Shown here: one piece after another, positions 13,979 to 26,050 of the stretch
Numbering within the stretch: position 1 is the stretch's first letter
Layout of the letters: each line of letters opens with the position of its first letter
Assembly (NCBI RefSeq): GCF_017654505.1
Contig: NC_054545.1
Location: 13,115,047 to 13,179,046 of the forward strand
Direction of reading: 5' to 3'
Length of the DNA stretch: 64,000 nt
Source of the DNA: Polyodon spathula
Taxonomy: Eukaryota > Chordata > Actinopteri > Acipenseriformes > Polyodontidae
Notes under the pieces: generated by a model
The model's database searches: none
Told to the model about the DNA's origin: nothing
What the model saw: the letters and a program-made list of their open reading frames with translations, nothing else
Position numbers and translations under genes: made by a program

Positions 13979-15112
13979 GCATCATACTCACCAGAATACA
14001 TCATTTTAAAAAGACAAATCTGAATTTTCTGAAAATCCATAGATTGAAAAGGTTGTAAGGCTATTTTTGAACTAGACACTGGGGTAATGTTAAGTCACTG
14101 TTAAAAGTGAAAGGGTGATTAAAAGCAAGCAATTAGACGTCTGTTAAAATGATTTAATCAATAGCAGCCAAGAGTAATGTATACATTTACATTAACAGGG
14201 TGCAGCTGTAATTGGTTTAGCAAGATCCAGCATAGTAAAAATATAATATTTACTATGGGAAAGGACAGGCGTTCTGAATGTCTCAGGGAACAGTTAGACA
14301 AACAGGACCTTGGGCTAGTCTTAGTGATATTTCATTGTACCGATGATCATGCAGTTACTCGTTCAAAACCATTTCTGGGTATTGTCATCCTTTGGCAAGA
14401 ACATTTATCAGTTCACCAGAGTCTATACATACAAGGCAGTGTCAATGTAAAATAAAACATCAACGTACAGTAACCTTTTGATGGACCCTGGAGCAGGCAT
14501 TACCAATCAGCCTGCAGCTGCTCCTGCCCTGCCTCTTAGAGTAGGTGTGCGAGGACTGTTTTGATTTAGTCAAGCAAAAGTCAGTTAACACAAGCAGTCA
14601 TAAGAAAATTATTAAATCAGCAAGTGTGATTTATTAGTGTAATTGCCTCCCTGAAGAAAGTCCTTGAGAAGATTACCAAAACAGTTTGTTATCCAATCTG
14701 CGCTGTAATTTTCCCATGAGATTTGAATGGCGTTGAAATTGACAGCAACGTTTAATTCCTTTCCAGTGCACACAAGTCGAAGCTGAACACTCATTTAGAT
14801 CACTGAAACAGGGTTAGCCCACATCTGACACCATTCCAAAATTGAAAAAAACAAAACAAAAAAAAAAAAAAATGGGTTAAGAACTGTGCAAACTATTCAC
14901 AATGCATGAAAGGATACTGATCAAGTGAGCATTGTTTATTATTATATTACAGTATCAAGAAAGTTAAGATGGAGGGTGTCAAGGTAAGAGGCACGATGGA
15001 CAAAAACACACTGAAAAATTTTAGCAGTAACGCAACAAACATGTACACAGTACAGTTCTTGGTTAAAATGAGTTCTTTGGGTAGTGCTGTATTGTTATTT
15101 GCTTTGACAATT

Positions 15113-15318
15113 CCATTATAAAAGTTTACCAAAGTCTTTTTGCACAATAGTTATAGTTTCATGCTTTTCCCATGGTTATACTATGCATTTGGCGTGGCGT
15201 ACAGTAGTTTACCCTGGTTTGCCTTGTTTATTAATGTGCTTTACCATACTTTGCTATACTTTACCATGCTTTGTTGCACATGGCTATGCTTTTACTATGG
15301 TAAACTTTACAAAGGTCA
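15113..15318. mobile_element. MITE with AAAGTTTACCA ends
   Basis: Ends are inverted copies: ATTATAAAAGTTTACCAAAG (about 15115) and CTATGGTAAACTTTACAAAG (about 15295-15314). The interior is built of repeated TTTACCATACTTTGCTATAC-like units. A related unit is at 22200-22332, which supports a dispersed non-autonomous element. Confidence 0.6.
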
Positions 15319-15653
15319 TGAGAAACCACAGTAAGTGTTTGTGAACAAAGCAAAAGAAACTCCTCAATCAAGTGGACAAACAGTTTGGCAGACTGTCAGC
15401 ACAGTTTTTTAGAAATACAATCTACTCTACATACTAAACTAAATATAGGGAGTGAGGTAATGCAGTGAGGATGGAGATTTTAAACAAACAAGAATGTCAA
15501 CAAATGTCAACAAATACTTGTGAGAGGGTTTAAATGTTTTCAAATGGACAAGGCAGTATGTTAAACTGTACCAACTGACTAATGTGGTTTTTAAAACTGT
15601 TTCTTGTTTATCAACAGCTCATGCAAATGCTGTGTGCCATAAAACTGAACCAT

Positions 15654-15656
<3 letters not shown>

Positions 15657-15692
<36 letters not shown>
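15657..15692. repeat. (TC)18 microsatellite
   Basis: Eighteen uninterrupted TC units. The Leu-Ser and Arg-Glu repeat ORFs on the two strands are artefacts of it. Confidence 0.95.
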
Positions 15693-15694
<2 letters not shown>

Positions 15695-15810
15695 GAAAAT
15701 ATTGTTTTCTTTGCCAGCTATTTGCCAAAACCCTAGGGAGGTGACACGACTGTCTAGAAGCATGGTTTTCTTCCATGCAGCAAATACCAAGTGCATAACT
15801 TGTTTTACCC

Positions 15811-16226
15811 TGTCACAAAGACGGCCGGAGTGGGGGACGTCAGACCAGAAACAGGAACCCGGAAATAAACAAAGAGAGAGGTGGAGTTTGGTGGAGCTGA
15901 GCAAATGGTCTCGCTCAGCATTTAATAGTGCACAGACAGACCGAAAATAAACGGATGTAACAAACTAAAACACAGGACACGGCACATTCGCCAAAACGAG
16001 ACAAACCAAACGAACTATACAGACAAACACGGTGAGCTGATACTTTACTTAATATGATTACGATTACAATTACCTCCGTCTCCAATCCCGTTCTCCACTC
16101 ACTGAACACCCAACCCCAAGTGGGTGAAAACATGCAGCTTTTATGCAGCTGTACCGTGACTCGATTGCTAATCAATCATTCAATTGGAGTCACGGTACAA
16201 CTCCACGTGAATTAATAAAAGTGCAA
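15811..16226 (-). mobile_element. Candidate LTR-like repeat, reverse orientation
   Basis: The plus strand starts TGTCACAAAGACGGCCGGAG and the segment ends AATAAAAGTGCA. On the minus strand a TATA-like GCATAAAAGCTGCATG (about 16133-16148) is followed by a pyrimidine-rich region and ends CTTTGTGACA. An inverted pair GTACCGTGACTC/GAGTCACGGTAC sits at 16151-16197. Composition (CpG-richer, promoter-like) differs sharply from the flanks. No target duplication was found, so the boundaries and LTR identity are tentative. Confidence 0.4.
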
Positions 16227-17201
16227 TATATATATATATAGCAGTCCTCCTACATGCAACCAGTCAGCAAAAATGTTATGTAATTCCTGATTACAAATAA
16301 AACACAAGAAATTAGCACTTGAGTGCTCCCAATATTTTTTCAAAACAAAACAAAAAAAAAAACTTTAAAAGGAGTAGCGACAGACATAGAGATACACAGT
16401 ATTACCTTTAATCTAATCTAATCTCTTTAGCAGTCTGTCTGCACCTGAATGAGTACTAAAACATTCCTTTCTCATCGGTCCAGCACCGCAACCCTACTAA
16501 AAACCACACACCGTATTAAAAGGGTTGTGTCGGCTAGGAGATTAAGTCTCATTCCTTATTTAATAATGTGTTTTTCTTTTTATGAAAACCAGCAATTAAA
16601 CAATAATTTCTCTGGTGACAGAACATCGTACCATTTGGAGTGGACTTTTCACAAGCACCAGGACAAAGCTCGACATTACCAACTATGCTTTTTCACACAT
16701 GAAAAACCAAAGGAAAACAAAAATAGCTCTGAAACCTGAAATGTAGCAGTTGCAGTGTGAAGCAATGCTAACACCCTTATGCGTGAATTACACACTGTGG
16801 TAATGGAGAAAAAAGCAGCTCACCCAACTTGAAAAACATCTTGTGACAAGACAGCAAGATTATGCATACCTGGCACTGAAATCTACATGTACCACATGAT
16901 TCTGAATCTACCATGTTCAATTTAACATAGACATTGTGAAAATGTGTATCCAAGATACTGTAAGTGATCAATGTAAGATAATGTAAATTTTCTACCCACT
17001 GGTCTTTTAGTGAACTAGTATCCTCTCTTAGCTCTCAACTGGTATTTGCCAAGCTTGTATTTGAAAATGACCTCACTGATGAAAACATCCCCTCCTGTAA
17101 GCTTAAGGAAAAGCAACCTTAAGGCCATGAAACAAACTTCCTGCAAGATTATCAGAACTATTCAGTGCAAACACATTGGGGACTTGGAAGCACAGACTGT
17201 A

Positions 17202-18671
17202 CAGTAAAGCCTTGCTTTCTGAACCGAGCCCAACGGGACCTGACAATAAGTGTCGGGTCAAGTCAGATGTAGTTTGTATAGTTATAGTTCGGGCTCAGCT
17301 CGGGTCGAGTTAGTGTTATCAGTGAGTGGATTATGGTGTTTTTAATTTTAAGTGAGTATTTTTTTTCTTCCTCTGTGTGCAAGTGCTTCCTAAAACTCAC
17401 TTCCTGCTTCATGGTTTTTGAAAAAACACTTGCCATGCACCATAGGTTCTTTGAGAAACTGCCTCTCTTAAAACCATCTCACAAACCCGCTTATTCGTTT
17501 TGTGCATTCTGTCAAATGCTGCGTGGCCAGGCTTTACTAGCTAACCACAGGACATAATTCATTTCCAACACAACTAACAACCAATAATCATCTTAGCTGA
17601 TAAACTGACATTTTCTGCAGCCTGTCAACAAAAGCTACATGGGCGGTTTTAACGGCATACAATTCAGTTCCAAAACACCAAGGTCACCAAATTTTAACAG
17701 TCAGTCTTATACAAATGCACACAAAACAACACCAAGTGCAATGCCTAATTAATAGTTATCATCAGTCGACAATTCATGCCTTTTTTAGATAATGACACAA
17801 ACTATTTCATTCTAGTTAATGAAACAAAATGTATTTGCCCTGTAGTAAACTATATGCTTTTCTTTAAATGTAAAGAAAGACTAAATGTACAGTATTAAAA
17901 CACTGCTCTTTAATTCACTGTTATTTCTTTTTTTCTCACACTCGTAATGTGTGTCACAGGCAAACGTGAAACCCAGTTTATATCATGACCCGTTTTACAT
18001 CACTAATTATGCCTGCACTACAATCATGATATAAAGCAGGTTTATCTGTGTAGGCTCATTGAGTAAAAATTTGAAAAAAATTATGACATTGTTGTATTCA
18101 ACAATAATAAAAGTCGCTTTGTATGATACAAATCTTGCAAAACATTACTGAAATATGACCGCATAAAGCAAGAAATTAATTTCTGCAGCGGCACACTGAA
18201 AAGTGATGTATTCATCCTGTAGTTGTTTTAAAAGTATTTGTGGTGTAATATTTGTTGTTGAACATTAATTTAAAGATTTGTTATGATATAGGCTTGTCCA
18301 AAATTAGTATTTGAATTTGCAAGAGCATCTTGTGTGGCTATTTATGGTAACAAAGTTTTGAAGAAGCCTGTTGTTGTCTTCTTTTATATCAGGCAGTGTT
18401 GGATTACTAGGAAAGGAAGTAAATGAGATATGATTAATTGAGACTGATTTTTTTCTTTCTTTATTTAAGTTTTAACTGGAAACCAGGAATGCTCTACACT
18501 GAAGGTACTTAGTTGCAATAGTGTACGTTAGGAATACATTTGTGGAGATGGTCAGGTCGGGTCCAGTATGCAAATATTTCAAAGGTCTCGGGCTCAGGTC
18601 GGGTTCGGATTTGTTTAGTTGGGTTGAGTTCGGATCAGGTGTTAAATTGAGGCCCGAGCGGACCTCTACTG
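17202..18671. mobile_element. TA-flanked DNA transposon with CGGGTC-rich ends
   Basis: Left end CAGTAAAGCCTTGCTTTC with GAACCGAGCCCAACGGGACC just inside; right end GAGGCCCGAGCGGACCTC then TACTG. Both are flanked by TA. The subterminal regions carry repeated TCGGGTC/CGGGCTCAG motifs in opposite orientation (17248-17310 and 18555-18660), as is common where a transposase binds. The 1.47-kb interior has no intact transposase. A 74-codon frame at 17333-17557 with CAFC..L..Q..L.NH resembles a zinc-knuckle but is not a clear domain. Superfamily (hAT-like or pogo-like) is undecided. Confidence 0.5.
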
Positions 18672-18835
18672 TACTGGATGATTACAAAGGTACAAATATG
18701 CACCCCATGACCACAGTTAGGTAAAAAAGTTCAAATAAATAATTAAATCTAAAAATAATCCTAATAAAGCTAGTAAGGCATAATAAAGCCCTGGATAGCA
18801 CTCCTTAAAGAGTAAGTAGTTCAGAAAAACACAGT

Positions 18836-19200
18836 GTTACACGTCCCCACTTGTTGCTACAACTTTTTAAATAACGTACCTGTAATTTTTCTTTTCACTG
18901 TTAAAATCCTAACTTCTAACTATTTCTGTTTCAAAGCTCTTTTCAAAATGTTCTAAATCAGGAAAAAAAAAAAACATAACAACAAGTGCTCCGGCTTTTC
19001 TGTTTTGCACCACATCATGGATCGTTATTGAATTGTTGCCTGTTTGACAATGAGGGCAGTAATCCTTACACTATCAGCCATTTTGAAAAGAGCTTTGAAA
19101 CAGACTTTAAAGTTAAAAGTGTAAAAAGCTGTCAGGATGTTAACAATGAAAATCAATATTTAATAACAGTTGTAGCAACACGTGGAGACGTGTAACGCTA
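18836..19200. mobile_element. Foldback / long-TIR element, copy A
   Basis: Arms of about 115 bp are inverted copies. The left arm starts TTACACGTCCCCACTTGTTG and runs inward to TTTCAAAGCTCTTTTCAAAA (about 18950). The right arm runs from TTTTGAAAAGAGCTTTGAAA (19080) outward to CAACACGTGGAGACGTGTAA (19195). A spacer of about 120 bp contains GCACCACATCATGGATCGTT and CCTGTTTGACAATGAGGGCA. The same spacer and arms reappear at 50605-51130, so this is a dispersed non-autonomous transposon. Confidence 0.65.
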
Positions 19201-19444
19201 TATTTTTTGGAACACCTCTTACTTATTAAGAAGGCACAGAGGTCAACCAGATTTCATGGAGTTAGCTGAGGGCCAGTCAATAATTAAATTTCAACCTAGA
19301 GAAAAGACAAAGTTACTTTAGATTTAGCAGAGAAATTACAAGAGAGGAAATGTTCGGAACAGATGGTACACAGAGAGCTATGAATTTGTAGAATATTTTA
19401 CCAGGTAAAATAGTCACACAAAAAACAAACCACTAGAATCAGCC

Positions 19445-20151
19445 TGTAACAGGGAGAGATCTGTGCTGACTCTGCTGGCGTGTTCACGGGCTGCAGGAAG
19501 AGGGCGGCAGTCGCCCAACAACCGCCTGTGAGTCATGGCAGTGACACGGGGAGGTGGGAAAGTGTGAGTGTGGACTTTCCCCCTCTCTGAATGGCCGAGA
19601 GGCGGGTCTTGGGTGATTGTCGGTCCTATAAAATAACGCTCTGTTGTTTCCTCAGGTCTGCCCACTTAGACGCGCTAAGGGTGCGGACACTTTGATTCAG
19701 GACCGGGAATCAGCGAGACAGAGAGAGCGGGGAACCCTTGGGCAGACCCCGGCGTATTGTGAAAGAGCAGGCGAGATAGCCGAGAGAGTAGGACGGTGAT
19801 CCGGGTCGTGCGGGTAGCGGCGACCGGGATAACGCTGCCGAGTGCAGCACCTTTTATTTGTAGTTTTATTACTGTTTTATTTTCCCTTGTTCTTTTCGCC
19901 TTCTGTTTTCATTATTATTTCTTTGAGCACCTGCGAGTGCATTTGCAGGTCGTGTACCAGCTGTGGTATTTCCGTGGTGCTGTCTATCATCGTTGATAGG
20001 CAGCCCACGGTCAACAGTGCCCTCTACCGGAGAGAAAAAAATACAAGGAAAGGAAAAGAGCCGGCCTGAAATAAAACTGGGCACCTGTGTGGTGTTTCCC
20101 AAATACACCTGTCTGTCTCCTTGTCAGTGAATTACCCACACCCCTTCCACA
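19445..20151 (+). mobile_element. Solo LTR, copy 2
   Basis: Same family and orientation as 13268-13978: starts TGTAACAGGGAGAGATCTG, ends CCCCTTCCACA, length 707 bp, flanked by a perfect 5-bp duplication CAGCC (19440-19444 and 20152-20156). It keeps CCTATAAAATAACGCTCTG and CTGAAATAAAACTGGGC. Because each copy has its own, different duplication, the two are independent insertions and not the ends of one element. Small ORFs inside copy 1 and copy 2 occur in matching places because the LTRs are similar; none looks like a protein of its own. Confidence 0.85.
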
Positions 20152-20212
20152 CAGCCCTATGAATTGAATGACATGGGTGAGGAAATCCTTTTCACTATCA
20201 GTGCACTAGAGC

Positions 20213-20362
20213 GGACATTTTGAAAAGAGCTTTGAAACAGACTTTAAAGTTTGAAGTGTAAAAAGTTGTCAGGATTTTAACAACGAAAATAAAAATTACA
20301 GGGACGTTATTTAAACAGTTGTAACAACACCCAGGGATGTGTAACGCTGTATTTTTTGGTAA
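20213..20362. mobile_element. Foldback element, copy B (single arm)
   Basis: Matches only the right arm of copy A: TTTTGAAAAGAGCTTTGAAA, then AGACTTTAAAGTTTGAAGTG and the outer end GGGATGTGTAACGCTGTATT. It is preceded by GTGCACTAGAGCGGACATTT, which is also present inverted at 50640. The solo LTR at 19445-20151 lies between copies A and B. Confidence 0.6.
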
Positions 20363-21182
20363 ATCTCTTTTTAAAAAGCTGGCACTTTCTGCTAACTAAG
20401 AGAGTTGGTAATTGAATTCCATCTCTTTCTTCTCAAACCACAAAAACACTGAGAAAATCCCTTACGGATCTCATGCATCATTTCGTGGATTAGAAGATTA
20501 CATTTTGGCCTTCTGCTTGAAGTAGCTGGGCTGAACCACTCATTAATTTTAATAGCTGTTTTGGTATCAGCACTGCTAATGAATGCTTGCCGAATCAATT
20601 AACTCCCCGAAATACCTTCATTCGTTAGAAGTCATAATATTAATGACCTAAATAATGTGGAAGATGAATATTTTTTAAAAGAGGGTGCTAATAAACTGGA
20701 GTCGATTTTTTGTCAACTAAATTATAAAAATCAAAGAATGCTCCCCCTCTGTACTGTAAGAAGCTACGAAAGTGAGTGTGGAGTTTGGTAATGCTGGCTT
20801 GGGGAGAAAAGGCTTTTGTATTTTTTGTATTTTATTTTTTTATAAATATAAAATGTAATGGTGCTGTGTATTAAGTTATTTTGTGGACCTTGGTTCCTGA
20901 GAATCGCTGTACCTAAATGGCACAGATCTACTAACATTTACATCCTGTCTAATTCCAAGTTTTAACTCAGGCTTTATGTTGTAATTATAAAGTCTGCTTT
21001 GATGGATGCAATAATATTTTGTTTGCATTAAACTTTTCTAGACTGCTTTTAAAGAGCCAAAGAATCAATGCTTCCTCCTGTGGCCCTGCTGGTGCTCTGA
21101 TTAAATGTCAGCTGTGGGTACAGAAAAACATCTGCTTTGCAGCAGGGCAGAGCATTTCTCTGCATCCAAACAAGAAAATGTA

Positions 21183-21505
21183 AGAACGAGAGGACGGCAT
21201 TAAACCCATCAGTGTTCGTCTGGTTCCAACGAGCTGGTTAATTTAAAACTTCGGCATCAAGCATCAACAACATGGCTAGCTAACCCATTCCATATCCTAA
21301 CCACTCTGTGTAAAGAAGTGTCACTTACCCTCTGTCCTCAAGTCAGTCTCCACTTAATTTCTATGTCCTCTTTCCTTGCCTATTTATGTAGATTTCAAGA
21401 TTTCAATCAAGTCCCTCCTTATCCTTCTTTTTTTATAGACTAAATAGATTCAGTTCCATATCTTCATAACTCATTCATTTAAGCCCTGGTTCTTGTTTCT
21501 TCAGT
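21183..21505 (-). mobile_element. CR1-type LINE 3' fragment, old copy
   Basis: It is a diverged reverse-orientation relative of the CR1 end at 52750-53356: CCTAACCACTCTGTGTAAAG then AAGTGTCACTTACCCTCTGT at 21297-21330 correspond to the '...ATTCTCTGTGTAAAAGTGCC...' segment of that element on its opposite strand, and GGTTCTTGTTTCTTC closes the match. No open frame is left. Confidence 0.65.
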
Positions 21506-21530
21506 GTTTAAAGTATTAGCTAAAGATAAT

Positions 21531-22050
21531 ACTTTGCGGTCCTATGTCGGACCAGGTCCGACATTACAATTTTCCCTTTCCGGTCCAATGTTGGACACCA
21601 ATAGGAGCCGAGAGAAGCCAGAAAAAAAGGGGTCAGATCTGAGCATTACACATAGTCCCTGCACCACAGACATAATGCTACTTCCGCATCCAGGGCTCAA
21701 AGAATGTCACAGACATTTGTCAAGCTTTTTGAGATGTTAGCGCTAGTAATAAAATAATGACTTGGATCACACTATTGAGGAGTTTGGTGATAAAAGGAGT
21801 GATCAGGTGATGATTTATCAGTACGCACGACTATGAAAAGGTATGTGATAAATACAGCGAACAAGGGGTGGGGTGGGGGGCGGGGCTGGAGATGCAGTAC
21901 TGAGTGTCCTGTTGATATGCAGTGCCTTTTAAACCGGTTTTACTTTGAATAAAATTACTTTTAAACAGCGCCTGTAAAATAAACAGCGCATTTGAAAATA
22001 AACTGGACCTGACATGCCTGACAAGTGTTGAATAAATGGACCGCAAAGGG
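21531..22050. mobile_element. piggyBac-type MITE
   Basis: Left end CTTTGCGGTCCTATGTCGGA (from 21532) and right end GGACCGCAAAGGG (22038-22050) are inverted copies. The right end is followed at once by TTAA (22051-22054), the fixed target of piggyBac elements. The left-end target is degraded (ATAATA). Subterminal GGTCCGACATT/GGTCCAATGTTGGAC repeats lie just inside the left end. The 520-bp interior codes for nothing recognisable. Confidence 0.75.
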
Positions 22051-22199
22051 TTAAATGTGTCAACTGCTTTTAAGATTTTAAAGATGCTTCCACTTGCTTT
22101 GACTAACTTTTTAATAAAAACTGAAATCATCAGATTTGTTTCTGTTAACATATCTCAAATAATGGAAGTCTCCCTACAACCCTTTACTACAAAAAAGCT

Positions 22200-22332
22200 T
22201 TCCCATGATTAGGCTGTACTATGAATTTACCATTGTTAACCATGGTTTACCATACCACTGTAGGCTTACCTATACTTTGCCATGCTTTACTACACTTTGC
22301 TATGCTTTTACTAAGGTAAACTTTTATAAGGG
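22200..22332. mobile_element. Partial copy of the AAAGTTTACCA MITE
   Basis: Contains TTTACCATTGTTAACCATGG, CTATACTTTGCCATGCTTTA and the terminal CTAAGGTAAACTTTTATAAG, matching the right half of the element at 15113-15318. The left end is not clear. Confidence 0.5.
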
Positions 22333-23053
22333 AAACATGTTGATGTCCACTATGTAAATACTTACAAAAACAACATTTTTTTTATAAAGATGACAATGCA
22401 AGCTGTTCCCGGTTTAGTGTGATAAAGCAGTGACGTGTACAAGAGCAGTGGGAACAAACTTAGCTGTAAGGCAGTGGTTATCAACACTGTGCCCAAGGCT
22501 ACACCTGTACGGATTTGTCTTTCACCATGTTCAATTAGCATTTTAGAAAGCTATTTTTCTTTTTGTACTATTTTTCAGGTTAATTACCCTTTCACATTCA
22601 CAGAAAGTGTAACCCCTGCATGATAACCAATTCAAGGCCCAACCTCAATGTACAAATCAAATCACTTTGTGGTTTGGCACAAGTTTATTTTAAGTACTAT
22701 ACATGAAGGATTATTAACCATCTTGGAGCAGAAATCAGTCAACATGTTTATGTTTCTAATCTCAAGTTTCTGTTTTTTTCATCACACTCATTCTATCCTC
22801 TCTCTTTACATCTTGATTAGTCCAAGGGCTTTTATAAAATCACCCTACATGTTTATTTCCATTGGCATGAAATACATTTGCTATTTCCCTTTTTTTAGAT
22901 GATTTCCTTTTGGTTTGGAATTTGTCATCAGTTGAATTAGTCTGACCATATTCCTGACTTACTAGTGTACCTTTGCATGATTGCTAGTTGGTTTTATTCC
23001 ACTTTAACCCTGTTTTTAAATGTCACCAGACCAATGCCAGGTGGATTTACAGA

Positions 23054-23397
23054 TAAGGCCAAAAGTTTTACCTCACCCTACAGAATGAACTAATTTTACT
23101 TCATAAAGTCGAATGAAACCTGCTGAATAATGTTATGCTAACATAGTGATTTATATACAGCTTTGCAGTTTTCCATATATTTAATGATAAACTGACAAAA
23201 ATTAAAAAATGTGACATTTTAAAATCTAACATGAAACACTATACTACTATTATGTGTTCTGGTAGACCTTTGCAATATCACTTTGTTCCTTTGATTACAC
23301 AACGTTAAATAAAAGATCTAAATTATGTTCATACACTTCTTTTTTTTAATTATGTCTTTATTCTAAATTTCTAGGTGATGCAAAACTTTTGGCCCTA
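23054..23397. mobile_element. Tc1/mariner-type MITE
   Basis: Terminal inverted repeats AAGGCCAAAAGTTTTACCTC (23054) and GATGCAAAACTTTTGGCCCT (23377-23396) enclose 300 bp of AT-rich non-coding DNA. GGCCAAAAGTTTTG.ATCACC ends of this kind are known in vertebrate Tc1/mariner MITEs. Confidence 0.7.
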
Positions 23398-26050
23398 ACA
23401 CAACACAAGATTTGTTTTTACAGTGAAAGAGGAGCACCTAGTGGCTAAGATGCACCACTACATTCACTTATTGCAGCAATGTGGTTACTGTAGTTTAACC
23501 TACACAGGCAAAGTAAACCTGCAATCATGTCATGCATGCTCTGTTGATTTCCAAAGACATCCAACACCCTTTCCAGGAAATATGTTTTTTTAATTTCTCT
23601 ATGTTTTACTGTCTTGCTTTGGCACTATGTACCCAAAGTGGCTGATGTCAAAGGAATTTGCTCTCAATTAACATCAAGGAGAGATGTAGACTCTGTTAAG
23701 ACCGGTCTCTATGGCAACAGTTATTTTTTAATTTCTCCTGCAATGTCACAGACTACGCACATGTGTCTGGAAACTACTAGTGTCAGGGGGCTCAGGGTTT
23801 CAGTTTCAATGCCCCTAATTAGTTTCATCTAACAAAGCAATGAGCCAAGCTGGCTAATTTATAACTGCATGCACTGCTTTCTGAAAATGTATTAGTGCAC
23901 TGTGCCACTTCCTGTGGACAGCTGATCTTTAGCCGAAGTTTTATAGACTTTTAAAATGGTCTGGCAAGTTCCCTATCAATTGCTCCAGTAAGCATATTGC
24001 ATTTATTGAAAACATACAGAATTCCAGTTGAAGACATGAAGTATTTTTCCCACTTCCGCTTTACTCGCAGGACGGGGTAAGGAAGAGTATGGCGAAACCT
24101 TTTTAACATTTTTAAATACCCTTCTTTAAGTGCATACCTGGCATATATACTGTGCATACCCTGCACTGTACAACTTTTCTGGATTGTCAGAGATTGCCTT
24201 GAATAACCGTTGCTAACCAACAAACAGTTATTGTATTGACACAGCTGAAAATAACAGAAGTCTTGGTACAACACAATATATGTCTCCTCAACTCATCAAC
24301 TACTTCCCGATCCGAAAGACTAGACATCAAGAGGCAAGCTCACAGTAATTCTGATTTGCCCATATGGATAGAGAATATTTTAAAACCCTCAAGCCTCAAA
24401 CACATAAAAGAGCTGCAAACAACATCACTATTGTGCAAAGAGCCTAAAGTCAGCTATCAGCTTTCCAAAATTGTAATATTGTACACAAAACATCAACCAA
24501 AAAAAAAAGGGCCTGTACCCTTGTTCTTCCCTGGATACCACACAGCTTACAGAATGCTGTCTGAAGGGCATTCTCTGTTCCTAATCCGAGGCTGTCCCAT
24601 TAACGTGCCAGGTTAACTCATATTTTCCAAGGAAGGATCCAGGATTACAGAAATAAAACAGACCCTGGCATATACATATTCCAATTTGAGTCTCAAATTG
24701 ATATCCAGAATTTAATGAATGTTTATAAAATATACATAGGAATAGTTTATACAGGTGTCCAAAAACCTAATCCTTTCATGTTACTTTAATGTGGCATTGC
24801 AAAAATACCAAATGAAATAGAATTACCTAATCCTAATGTTATTGATTGGTCTAATTAAGAGGGTTTTTTTTTTTTTTTTTTTTTAATGATAGGTGTTGCC
24901 GTTCATGTTACAGCTGCTACGCTTAAAACACTGAATTGCACAAGCTGTGCTTTATATTGTGGGATCCAAGATTTGCAAGTGTACGTTTGTGTGTGTGACA
25001 AAGTGCCCACCCCTGTGTCTATTTTTCTGTTATATGTTGTGTGTGGTGTGTTAAATGTAGGTGTATAGGCATTGGTACACAGGATATAAACGGGTCTTTA
25101 TTTCACGTGTGTTTAAAAATGTATAATTGTATTTAGGCACGAGATTGTACATCACTTCACGTCCATTTAAAGTAGTTAATATGTGAGCACGAGGTTGCAC
25201 ATAATTAATTCACATGCTGGGACTCAAGATGGAAAAAGTATACAATTGCACATGGGGTAAAATATTTCCTGCAAATCTGGAATATATGTAAAAAAATAAT
25301 TTCCTATTAACCCTAAATATACAGTTATTCTACATACAGTTGTGTCACATACAGTGGTACACTTGGGTTGGGCGAACACAAAAAGGATTTTAATTGCAAT
25401 TTGTAATTGTTTGCTTGATTAAATAAACCAGTCGTTCTGTAAATCAAGTTGTGGTAGTGTTACCGAACTGTTAAACGTTTCTAAAGACAGTCTGTGGGGA
25501 TAGTTTTTGCAACAAAGCAGTACTGATGGGTACGGTCTGTACTTTTGTGTCACGTTAATGTTTATGCATTGATTTAAGGGAGGGGTACAGGTGTAATTAA
25601 GTGCACTTTGTTCCAAAAAGAATGTGTCACAAGCCAAAAGTTCATAATGTATGGCTGTAAGACACACTGCCTTGATTGCACATTGTTATAACTGTATATA
25701 CAAACTGCAGGAAACTGAACTGTACCTCAGTAAGCACAACATGAAACTTGTATAATGATGCAAACTGCTGATGCAATAATGAAAAATAACAAACTTGGGT
25801 GGTTGATGTTTAGTTTAGTTTAACGTTAAGGGAATAGGTCAACACTGAAGCCGTTCCACTCCAAGATATAGTACTCTTAAAGGCAACGATCATTTTGGGA
25901 GGCCAGAAGCTACTAGCATTTTAAAAATCAGCAACTCTTTCGAAATCTGAATCAGTGTGACAAAGTGAAACAGTGCACAGCCATGGAAATGTATGAAACG
26001 CCTGGAACGCAGAACTATAACCAAGAAGCTATAAATAATCTATTCATTAC
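23398..26050. other. No RAD51B exon 8 found; A/T runs only
   Basis: I looked on the minus strand for VILTNQITTHL-type and GNTWSHSVNTRL-type coding words and found none. A T21 run is at 24864-24884. A 126-codon plus-strand frame (24236-24616) has no recognisable domain. Confidence 0.5.

Noticed and set aside
15582..15950. 122-codon ORF with Leu-Ser repeats
   Set aside because: Driven by the (TC)18 microsatellite and the LTR-like repeat that follows.
13268..20151. One full-length LTR retrotransposon between the two LTRs
   Set aside because: Each LTR has its own, different target duplication, and the DNA between holds no gag-pol sequence but unrelated transposons.
23425..23445. Second CTCF-like word (GCACCTAGTGG)
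   Set aside because: Two or more mismatches to the core; too weak to list.
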